A DNA stretch of 57,807 nt, taken from NCBI GenBank assembly GCA_029055875.1, contig JAIDCJ010000016.1, forward strand, positions 3,075 to 60,881, written 5' to 3'. The notes under the pieces are model-generated. The model saw nothing but the letters and a program-made list of their open reading frames with translations. It had not been told where the DNA came from and did no database searches. Every line of letters begins with the position of its first letter. Position 1 is the first letter of the stretch. Positions 7,866-15,416 of this stretch are shown in pieces. The DNA comes from Clostridia bacterium (GTDB taxonomy: Bacteria; Bacillota; Clostridia; Christensenellales; Borkfalkiaceae). The position numbers were made by a program, and so were the translations under genes.

Positions 7866-9383
7866 TTAGGTGTAAATTTTCCCGATTGCGCTTTCAAATT
7901 CGTATTTGTCCGAGGCGGGGCTTCTGCTGAACTGCGTCATGATTACAATGTGGCACTTACAAGGCTTTCCTTGAATATTTATGACACAATCCAAACTGAC
8001 CTTCGGATTTTCGCTCGTTGCAGAAGTAATCAAATCGAAAAGCTTTTTCAGCGTTTCTTCTCCGAAGCAGGCAATCATTTTTCCGTCGGTGAAAGGATCG
8101 GTCACCGTAGCGTCCACGCCGAGTTTTTCGCCGCCATCGTCGAGGAAGGAAATCATCGCAGGATCGCGGTAAACCTCGAAAAGAATTTCACGGGAATCAG
8201 ACGCGATAAACCGATACTTCTCGCGCTCGCGTTCCAACAAGTCCAGCGTACGCTGTGAAACACGGTTTCCGCTGCGGGAAATGGCCTCACGCGTAATGCG
8301 TTCCACGTCTTTACGGCTGTTCCCGCTTAAAGAACTCACGCGCAAATCGGCACGGATTCTGTCCGCAGAAAATTGCAACACTTTCAGAAGAACGGGATTG
8401 AATGCACCGCATTTGCCGCTTAAAATCATTTCGATTGCCTCGTCATGCGGCACCGGTTCCCGATCAGGCTCCCGGCTCGTCAGTTCGTCGTATACGTCGG
8501 CAAGTGCAACGACCTGCGCAGAAATAGGAATGTCGTCCCCTTTCAGTCCGTTGGGATATCCGCTACCGTCGTACCGTTCGTGATGAAAACGGCAGATTTC
8601 CCGCGATATGCGAAGTAGCGGTTCGTTTTGATTGAAAGGAATATCATTCAGCATCTGCTCGCCGTATTCGACGTGTTTTTTCAGCATTTCGGATTCATCG
8701 AGCGTAAGCTTGCCGCGCTTATTTAGAATATTGAGGTCCACCGCAATTTTACCGATATCGTGCAGCGAGGATGCCGTGGCGATCAGCGAAATCTCCTGCG
8801 GCGTCAGAGGATATTGGTCGGTCATTTTCATGAGATTCTGTAGCAGTATCTCCGTCATGGTATAAATATGCAAGACGTGCAGACCGCTCTCGCCGTTTCT
8901 GAATTCCACGATATGGCTGAGTATATTGATGAGAAGTGACTGGTCTTTCTGCTTTTCATAAATCTGATCTTCCACAAGTCCAATCAGATTTTTCTGCTTA
9001 GAATAAAGCATGATTGCATTCTGCGCGCGGCGGTGTACGACAGCCACGTCAAAGGGGCGTTGGATATAGTCGGTTGCACCGAGTTCATAGGCCCTGCCGA
9101 TATACGAAGACGAACTCTCTGCCGAAATCATAATGACGGGAATATTCTGAATCCATTTATAGTTATTCATCATGGCCAGAACCTCCAACCCGTCCATTTT
9201 CGGCATGACGATATCGAGGAGCACCAAAGAGAGCTCCACGCTGTAGCTACGGAGTATATTGACCGCTTCTATCCCGTCGCACGCTTCCATGATTTCAAAT
9301 TCTTCGCCAAGCATATCGGCAAGAATGGAACGGTTCATCTCCGAATCGTCTACAATTAAAATTTTCTGCTTTCTTTCGTTCAT
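7866..9383 (-). CDS. Response regulator with HD-GYP phosphodiesterase domain
   Basis: A 505-residue cytoplasmic output protein. The receiver domain (1-125) has the acidic pair VDDSE and phospho-acceptor Asp57 in LVLLDIVMP. The HD-GYP domain (about 150-345) has His208-Asp209 in SSLHDIGK, HHE at 267-269 and GSGYP at 273-277, the residues that bind metals and cyclic di-GMP in this family. The last 150 residues form an extra alpha/beta module that resembles a PAS fold; its ligand is not apparent. Likely activity: phosphorylation-controlled hydrolysis of cyclic di-GMP or a related cyclic dinucleotide. It is first in the operon, with GGCGGG before the ATG. Confidence 0.93.
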   Translation of the reverse strand: MNERKQKILIVDDSEMNRSILADMLGEEFEIMEACDGIEAVNILRSYSVELSLVLLDIVMPKMDGLEVLAMMNNYKWIQNIPVIMISAESSSSYIGRAYELGATDYIQRPFDVAVVHRRAQNAIMLYSKQKNLIGLVEDQIYEKQKDQSLLINILSHIVEFRNGESGLHVLHIYTMTEILLQNLMKMTDQYPLTPQEISLIATASSLHDIGKIAVDLNILNKRGKLTLDESEMLKKHVEYGEQMLNDIPFNQNEPLLRISREICRFHHERYDGSGYPNGLKGDDIPISAQVVALADVYDELTSREPDREPVPHDEAIEMILSGKCGAFNPVLLKVLQFSADRIRADLRVSSLSGNSRKDVERITREAISRSGNRVSQRTLDLLEREREKYRFIASDSREILFEVYRDPAMISFLDDGGEKLGVDATVTDPFTDGKMIACFGEETLKKLFDLITSATSENPKVSLDCVINIQGKPCKCHIVIMTQFSRSPASDKYEFESAIGKIYT

Positions 9384-9432
9384 GTGTTATCCCGCCTTTT
9401 CAATCAACCGAATACGTGTATTTTCACTTTCA

Positions 9433-9461
9433 AATATATCATATATCGTGTGAAAAATCCA
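9433..9461 (-). promoter_or_regulatory. Probable promoter of the phosphorelay operon
   Basis: Minus strand TATATT (9433-9438) with a poor -35 (TGGATT, 9456-9461) at 17 bases. A weak -35 fits an activator-dependent promoter. Confidence 0.4.
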
Positions 9462-9465
9462 GTAA

Positions 9466-9498
9466 ATCCTGAAAAAAAGTTTTCGGTAATTTCAGGAT
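9466..9498. repeat. Inverted repeat upstream of the phosphorelay promoter
   Basis: Nine-base arms ATCCTGAAA (9466-9474) and TTTCAGGAT (9490-9498) with a 15-base spacer. It lies just upstream of the weak -35 box, a position suited to an activator site. Confidence 0.5.
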
Positions 9499-9572
9499 AA
9501 ATAGGATATCGTCGGAAAAAACACCAATACAACTGTAGATTACTGCAAAAAAATATGGTTGTAAATAAAAAC

Positions 9573-9600
9573 ACCGTCTTCAAACAAGACGGTATTTTTA
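9573..9600 (-). terminator. Terminator of the polY-yolD operon
   Basis: Eight-bp stem ACCGTCTT/AAGACGGT with a CAAAC loop, A/T runs on both sides, five bases after the stop of the YolD-like gene. Confidence 0.75.
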
Positions 9601-9604
9601 TATT

Positions 9605-10024
9605 TTATTCCGAGTCTTCTAAATCAATTTCAATTAGATTTTCAAACGGTATTCCCTTTCCGTCTTCCAAAATAATCTTATGGTGATATTCGTCTATTTT
9701 TTTGATATTTCCTGTAACGGTAAGATAGGAACCGCCCGACTTCTTCACATCCTGTTCAAAATAGCATACAGAAATACGGGGGTGCTCCCTCTCTTTCTCT
9801 TTCAAACAAACGAGTTTCTCATTTATGATGCTTAAAACCGCATCGTCAAGTTCGCGGAATTCGTCCGTCCACCGTGCAGTTTCCTCTATTTCGTCCTCGT
9901 AACCCTTCAATGCCGCAAAGGGTGAAAACTGTGCGGCACGCTCGCTGTTTGACATGTGCGGATGCGTTTTCGATTGATGATGCGGCAAATCGATAATATC
10001 TTGATATTTTTCGGTATCGTTCAT
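9605..10024 (-). CDS. YolD-like protein
   Basis: A 139-residue cytoplasmic protein of the YolD family. The conserved core is MSNSERAAQFSPFAALKGY followed by an acidic helical segment and a C-terminal beta-rich half. YolD genes in Bacillus and Clostridium relatives sit beside Y-family polymerases, as here; the exact biochemical role is not settled, though links to translesion polymerase control have been proposed. Its start overlaps the polymerase stop by four bases (ATGA), so the two are coupled. Confidence 0.85.
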   Translation of the reverse strand: MNDTEKYQDIIDLPHHQSKTHPHMSNSERAAQFSPFAALKGYEDEIEETARWTDEFRELDDAVLSIINEKLVCLKEKEREHPRISVCYFEQDVKKSGGSYLTVTGNIKKIDEYHHKIILEDGKGIPFENLIEIDLEDSE

Positions 10025-11508
10025 TTTTTATGCCCGCCTATTTGACCGTTTCGCTCTCTTGTCGTTGCGCCCTCTTCCATGTTCATACCCCGAACAAGCG
10101 CATTTTTGCCGTACTTCTTCTGAATGGAAATAACCGCTTCCTGCGCACTTCTCTCCTTTTCAAGCTCGGCATTCTCACGCTCCGCCTGCTGCAAATCGGT
10201 AAATAAATCAAGCTGTACGGGAGTTCTGCTTGCGGCAGAGCCGCTCTCTACAACGTGGTTGGCAACCAAATACATTCTACGAACAAGCAAATTTTTGTCT
10301 ACAATTCGATCGTACAGCTCCGTCACCGCTTGCATAATTTTCTTGGTAGACGAGGTATAAGAGCCTAAATTGATACTGCCGTGCGCCTGTTTTGGTATTC
10401 TCCTGCCGTAACGGTCGGTTGTAATTTCACCGTGATAATTTCTGCATATTTCAGGATTCGTAAGATTCTCGATATCGTAGCCTACCGTAAGCACTATCTG
10501 GTTTGTTTCAAGCCCCTTGTCTACCAAATCGAGAACAAGCACGTCCGTCATTTCACGAATGACGAGTTTTCCCTTTTCAAAGGAATACGGACTAGTCAAC
10601 ACCTGTCCCGAACCGATACTGCTAGAGCTTGGTTTGTACGCCTTAATATCGGCTATCGTACAAGGCTCCCAGCCCCAAGCGTGGTCGATAAGAAGCTCCG
10701 CATTAATGCCGAATAATTGATAGAGCGAATCTTCGTTTTGCACGGATCGGCGTGCCACGTCGCCCATCGTATACATTCCGTGAACGTTTAGTTTTTCGGC
10801 GTAACCCCTGCCCACTCGCCAAAAATCAGTGAGCGGACGATGATTCCACAGCTGTTTGCGGTAACTCATTTCGTCGAGCTCGGCAATACGCACGCCGTCT
10901 TTATCCGCGGAGATATGCTTTGCCCCGATATCCATTGCAACCTTACACAAATATAGATTCGTGCCGATTCCTGCCGTTGCGGTGATTCCCGTTTGAGAGA
11001 GCACGTCTCTTATAATTTTTGCGGCGAGCTGACGCGCCGTCATTCCATAAGCTTTCAAATACTTGGTTACGTCTAAAAACACCTCGTCGATAGAATAAAC
11101 GTGTATATCTTCCGGCGCAACGTACTTTTGATAAATATCATAAATTCTCGTGCTGTACTCCATATAGAGCGACATGCGCGGTTTTGCGATCATGTAATCG
11201 AGCGCCAAGGCAGGATTGGAAGCGAGCTCCTTTGCATCGCAGGACTTACCCTCAAACCTGTGTTGCGGCGCGGTGCATTTACGGGAAGCGTTTACTTCTT
11301 TTACCTTCTGCACGACTTCAAAAAGGCGGGAACGCCCCGAAAGTCCGTAAACCTTTAACGCGGGCGTTACGGCAAGACAAATCGTTTTTTCCGTTTTACT
11401 CTCGTCCGCTACGACGAGGTTGGTTGTAATGGGGTCGAGATTGCGCTCTCTACACTCCACCGAGGCATAAAAAGATTTCAAATCGATTGCAATGTATTGT
11501 CCATCCAT
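10021..11508 (-). CDS. Y-family translesion DNA polymerase (UvrX/YqjW type)
   Basis: A 495-residue DinB/UmuC-superfamily polymerase. The N-terminus AIDLKSFYASVECRERN carries the first catalytic acid and steric gate region, and YSIDEVFLDVTKYL supplies the second and third acids. The helix-hairpin-helix region and the little-finger domain follow. The C-terminal about 60 residues (Glu/Gln-rich) are typical of the Firmicutes UvrX group rather than Pol IV. It should copy past damaged bases with low fidelity. It has an excellent promoter and AAGGAGG before the ATG. I could not find a convincing LexA box near the promoter. Confidence 0.92.
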   Translation of the reverse strand: MDGQYIAIDLKSFYASVECRERNLDPITTNLVVADESKTEKTICLAVTPALKVYGLSGRSRLFEVVQKVKEVNASRKCTAPQHRFEGKSCDAKELASNPALALDYMIAKPRMSLYMEYSTRIYDIYQKYVAPEDIHVYSIDEVFLDVTKYLKAYGMTARQLAAKIIRDVLSQTGITATAGIGTNLYLCKVAMDIGAKHISADKDGVRIAELDEMSYRKQLWNHRPLTDFWRVGRGYAEKLNVHGMYTMGDVARRSVQNEDSLYQLFGINAELLIDHAWGWEPCTIADIKAYKPSSSSIGSGQVLTSPYSFEKGKLVIREMTDVLVLDLVDKGLETNQIVLTVGYDIENLTNPEICRNYHGEITTDRYGRRIPKQAHGSINLGSYTSSTKKIMQAVTELYDRIVDKNLLVRRMYLVANHVVESGSAASRTPVQLDLFTDLQQAERENAELEKERSAQEAVISIQKKYGKNALVRGMNMEEGATTRERNGQIGGHKK

Positions 11509-11531
11509 TTCGCCCCGTCCTCCTTATCGGT

Positions 11532-11560
11532 ATTATACTTCTTTTATTTTTTATTGTCAA
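11532..11560 (-). promoter_or_regulatory. Consensus sigma-A promoter of polY-yolD
   Basis: Minus strand TTGACA (11555-11560), exactly 17 bases, TATAAT (11532-11537). AGGAGG lies at 11517-11524 before the ATG. Confidence 0.9.
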
Positions 11561-11582
11561 TTTAGACTATATTTTAATCAAA

Positions 11583-11611
11583 AAAGGACTACTTGATAGT
11601 AGCCCTTTTTA
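11583..11611 (-). terminator. Terminator of the MoxR/vWA/lipoprotein operon
   Basis: A near-perfect hairpin (AAAAGG-ACTAC / GTAG-CCCTTTT, one mismatch, loop TTGATA) just after the stop of the last lipoprotein gene, with A/T runs on both sides. Confidence 0.75.
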
Positions 11612-11625
11612 ATTAAAACTTTAGA

Positions 11626-13911
11626 TTATTCCGATACAGGGGTTAACGTTTGCGTTCTTCCCGTTCTATCTTCCAACATGAAGACACCGTCCTTGACAAC
11701 CAAATCAATGCCGAGCGTATCTCCGGAAACGTGGGTAAGCACTACGGTTATACCGCCCTCATCAACGGCGTAATTTAATCCCTCCGTCTTTGTTGCCGCT
11801 CCGCTCCCATCGGGAGTCAACGTTACAACAAGTTTTCCGCTTATTTCTCCGTCATTTCCCGATGGCGTAAAATCAAGCTCAAAGGTACCCTCAAAATTTT
11901 CCGCCGTGTATTTACCTCTTAAAAGAGTTTCAAAGTCGGGTGCTTCGCTCACCGTAAACGTGAACATCGTGCTCTTGCTCGATACCGTAGAAGTTACTCT
12001 CACCGTGTAGGTGCCTGCGGCAGATGCGGAAAATCTGAAACAATTCACGCCCTTTATCGTAACTTCCTCTATGGTTGCAGTTTGTGCGTTTGCAGACGTA
12101 ACTTCAGCTCTCTGAGCGTCGTTTGCATACTGGTTCACCGCACCGTAGAAGGTTACTCCGCCGTTAATTGCAAGCGTCTTGGAAGATGCGTTATAGAAGG
12201 AGTTTGTAGTTTCGTTGAGAAGCTGCGCCGTCATGGACGTAGGCGCAACGCCCGTAACCTTAAACGTAACCGTCTTTCTTGTGTTGGCAGTTGTGAGAAT
12301 TAATTTCCAGACCCCACCGTTTTTGAGCGTAACGCTAATCGTAATACCAAAGTTGTTGGACGCAATAAACCCATCACAGGTAATTAAGTTAGCGTCTTTC
12401 TGTCCGTAATTTCCCTCGTAATCGAGATATAGCAGATCCTGCTTAAAATTCGCGGTCGTGGGCAAAACGTTCGCAATCGAGAGCTTAAGCGACGTATTTT
12501 GCATGCTGCACTCAATTACGCTGTCGTCCTCTAAAACCTTACCATCATATATCAAATCGTAAGATTGAACGCGGAACATATCGCGGGAATAAGGGTTGGT
12601 TTCCGTTCTCTCGCCAGCAACCTGCTTAACGCTTACGATTTCCTTTTGGCTGAAACCGCCCGTCGGAGTCGTAATTCCGGTTACTTCATCGGTTGTAAAG
12701 GTCGGGATGAATCCGCCACCCAATCCCTGCGTGTTTTCGTAATAGAGCTGCGTAAAATCAGCCGATTCGATATTGTATTTTTCACCGAGCTTAAAGGATA
12801 CCGTCGTTTCATAATAGTCGGCATTGCTCGAACGGAATACAAGCCCCGAGAAGGAGAAGGAATATTCTCTTGTTTCTTCATTCGCCGACATTTTCAAATC
12901 GTTATTGGTGCATACCTTTGCCGCCTCAAAAAGATTGTGCAGCGCATTTTCAATTCCGTACTCCGTAGCGGACATATACCAAAGTAAAATGGGTGCACCC
13001 TCTATTGCTTTTTCGGGCGCATGGCTATCGGCGATTATTTGACCGTCCTGTTTTTTGATGCAGAAAATACCCTCGGCATCCATACTGTAATAAGAATCCG
13101 TATTCGATTCGACCGTCTCTTTTGTATGAAGATAGTTGTCCCCGTAATTGTATTCGTAATAGAACGTTTGATAGGGATTAGGCGTATTTTTTGTTGCATC
13201 TTTCACAGAAAGTGTACCCGAAAGAACTTCATGGCGATACGCCCTTCCAACAGCGATTGCGCTCTGTACGCTGGAAAGATTAATTCCGTCTACAACAACC
13301 GTAAATTCAGCTTTAATCGGGCCTTGAGAGATGGTAACTTTATAATCACCGAGTGCAGGGAATGCTTCGTCCTCGGCAATCGTTCCGCCTTTCTCATCCG
13401 AAATAACAACTTCAAAATTCCGAAGACTTGAAACAACGGAAGTAACGTATTGCCCCTGCGCATTTTCATACGTTAACGTTAACTTCAATCCCTCGAACGA
13501 AATGGTTTCACCGAGCTCGTAGTTTTTCTTAACGCCCTCGGTATCCGCTTCGATTTTACGGAGAATAGGATCGAAATCACTTACGTAAATTGTATAGACT
13601 TCGATTTTATTTTTGTAGCTGACGGTAATCTGATAGTTATCGGCAACGTTCATATCAAATCCGTTTTCTTTCTTTATGGATAGATCGGGATCATTCGTGA
13701 TATCAACCTGCGTCTCGTCGCTGTAAACCGCATACACCTTAAAATCTTCGCCGTACGTGAATTCATCGCCGATTTTGAACATGGTCTGCGCATTTTCAAC
13801 AATAATTTTTTCCAGTTTCGGCCCGTTGTCACAAGCGGAAAGTGCAACAATGGAACACACCATTGCCGTAAGCGCGAGAAGGATGATGGAATATTTCCGC
13901 ATTCTTTTCAT
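11626..13911 (-). CDS. Lipoprotein with bacterial Ig-like domains
   Basis: A 761-residue exported lipoprotein. The signal peptide ends in the lipobox LSAC (about residue 27). Two Ig-like domains follow (about 33-115 and 116-210), each with the beta-strand pattern of bacterial Ig groups (GDEFTYGEDFKVYAVYSDE; LGETISFEGLKLTLTYEN). The middle 215-450 is beta-rich and not recognised; residues 480-690 look like further Ig-type sandwiches ending AAGTYTVRVTSTVSSKSTMF, and a final beta domain (695-761) has FTPSGNDGEISGKL. GAGGTG precedes the ATG. It is the last gene of the eight-gene operon. Function unknown; a surface-exposed structural or binding role is inferred. Confidence 0.85.
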   Translation of the reverse strand: MKRMRKYSIILLALTAMVCSIVALSACDNGPKLEKIIVENAQTMFKIGDEFTYGEDFKVYAVYSDETQVDITNDPDLSIKKENGFDMNVADNYQITVSYKNKIEVYTIYVSDFDPILRKIEADTEGVKKNYELGETISFEGLKLTLTYENAQGQYVTSVVSSLRNFEVVISDEKGGTIAEDEAFPALGDYKVTISQGPIKAEFTVVVDGINLSSVQSAIAVGRAYRHEVLSGTLSVKDATKNTPNPYQTFYYEYNYGDNYLHTKETVESNTDSYYSMDAEGIFCIKKQDGQIIADSHAPEKAIEGAPILLWYMSATEYGIENALHNLFEAAKVCTNNDLKMSANEETREYSFSFSGLVFRSSNADYYETTVSFKLGEKYNIESADFTQLYYENTQGLGGGFIPTFTTDEVTGITTPTGGFSQKEIVSVKQVAGERTETNPYSRDMFRVQSYDLIYDGKVLEDDSVIECSMQNTSLKLSIANVLPTTANFKQDLLYLDYEGNYGQKDANLITCDGFIASNNFGITISVTLKNGGVWKLILTTANTRKTVTFKVTGVAPTSMTAQLLNETTNSFYNASSKTLAINGGVTFYGAVNQYANDAQRAEVTSANAQTATIEEVTIKGVNCFRFSASAAGTYTVRVTSTVSSKSTMFTFTVSEAPDFETLLRGKYTAENFEGTFELDFTPSGNDGEISGKLVVTLTPDGSGAATKTEGLNYAVDEGGITVVLTHVSGDTLGIDLVVKDGVFMLEDRTGRTQTLTPVSE

Positions 13912-13919
13912 AATTCACC

Positions 13920-15416
13920 TCAAATAAAATCGCTAGGGGATTGCCCTACGGGGATATAGATTCCGCAGGCAAACAGCCAGCTCCCGTTGTTGCGTGTAAG
14001 ATAACCGCTATCTTCGGGCGTACCCTCTTCCGCGGTTAACCCGTCGGAAAAGAGGTATCGTTTTTCCGCAAAACTTTGTAGGAAATCTTTCAGTTCTTTC
14101 GTGACGTAGCATACGCCGTCACTGTTACACTTCGCGTAATAATCTTCTCGTATGAATTTGGTATAATCCAACGTCACTAATTTTTCCCTTCCGTCTTCCT
14201 CTATTGGCATGTTATACAACCAAAGGTAATTCGTTTTGACATCCCCGACGGCGTTTGCATTATAAAGCGTGGTCGTCGTATAGGAAGGAATTGATTTACT
14301 GATTGCGCAAAGCAGATAAGGACCGTAGCCCTTTCCAGCGCCATTGTAACCCTCGCCGTCCATGTAATTGTCACCAAACAGTTCCATGCTGTAATAATGG
14401 TATCTTTTCGTGTCTTCGTTGTACCTTACATAAGAACTATCAAAGACCTTTGTGCCGAAGTCGATAAACGAGAACGTTTCCCCTGCTTTAATCGGCGGAG
14501 CAGGATATTTTGCCTCTTCGGCACGAACCTCGCGTACGTCGGAGCTGGGGCTCGTATACTCGCCCTCGTATTTAATTTCAAAGTCGACGTAAACGGGATA
14601 TTGGTTGGATTTACTTGAAGCACCCACTGCAAAGCAGAACGAGTTACCGACCTCGGAAGCATCGAAACGGCATTCGTAACGGAAATTCTTCGTATATCCG
14701 CCAGGAAGTTCTACGCCGCCGTTATCGACCGTCTTATCAAGAATCTTAAAGAATGCGCTGCCCGCATAAATATTAATGAAAGGATTTATCTCGTCCGCAT
14801 AAACGCTTGCCCATGAGGTAACGGAGTACCACCCCGGCTCCATAGGCGTATAATCGTAATATCTTACGTCGCCTTCTTTATCAATTTGGGTACGATAGGT
14901 GCCGTCGTAACGAACGGAATAACAGCCCTGGCTCGCATATAACCCTTTGCCGTCGCCTCTTACGGGTTGTTTGACGTCAATGAGCAAAATAACTACGTTG
15001 CGGGCTGTTTCGCTCGTCTCATACTCGTTCGGGTTATAAGTGTATTTATCGGGCAAACCTTCGAGATAAACACCAAAGCTTCCGTCAAGCTCCCCTGCGT
15101 CCGCCGTGCCGTTTTCATCGAGTTCAACACGCTTTATGGAATCGCCCGACCATACAGCGGTAATCTGACTGCTACCCGGATTGAAAGGATGATTGTTGTA
15201 ATACACCTTCAACGTATAATGCGAAGAAGTATCGGGCTTCTCCGGATCGTCCGGATTGTCGGGATTATCAGGATCGACCGGTTTATCGGGGTTATTCGGA
15301 TTCGTCGTATTGCTCGAATCGTTTCCGTTATTAACGTAAGAACCGAGATCGCAAGCGGAAAGGCAGAATACAAGACAACAAATTGCCAAGATGATTGCAA
15401 TTAATTTCTTTTTCAT
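13920..15416 (-). CDS. Lipoprotein with Asp/Pro-repeat stalk
   Basis: A 498-residue exported protein. The signal peptide starts at MKKKLIAI and ends in LSAC. Next comes a low-complexity stalk made of N/D-P-D/N-x units (encoded by 9-base repeats at about 15235-15310), then a beta-rich ectodomain I do not recognise, with many Tyr and Asp. The frame is open to 15464, but the ATG at 15416 has AGGAGG before it, gives a proper signal peptide and overlaps the preceding stop by four bases (ATGA). The stalk resembles the Pro/Asp linker in the DUF4175-like protein of the same operon. Likely a cell-surface protein held away from the membrane. Confidence 0.82.
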   Translation of the reverse strand: MKKKLIAIILAICCLVFCLSACDLGSYVNNGNDSSNTTNPNNPDKPVDPDNPDNPDDPEKPDTSSHYTLKVYYNNHPFNPGSSQITAVWSGDSIKRVELDENGTADAGELDGSFGVYLEGLPDKYTYNPNEYETSETARNVVILLIDVKQPVRGDGKGLYASQGCYSVRYDGTYRTQIDKEGDVRYYDYTPMEPGWYSVTSWASVYADEINPFINIYAGSAFFKILDKTVDNGGVELPGGYTKNFRYECRFDASEVGNSFCFAVGASSKSNQYPVYVDFEIKYEGEYTSPSSDVREVRAEEAKYPAPPIKAGETFSFIDFGTKVFDSSYVRYNEDTKRYHYYSMELFGDNYMDGEGYNGAGKGYGPYLLCAISKSIPSYTTTTLYNANAVGDVKTNYLWLYNMPIEEDGREKLVTLDYTKFIREDYYAKCNSDGVCYVTKELKDFLQSFAEKRYLFSDGLTAEEGTPEDSGYLTRNNGSWLFACGIYIPVGQSPSDFI

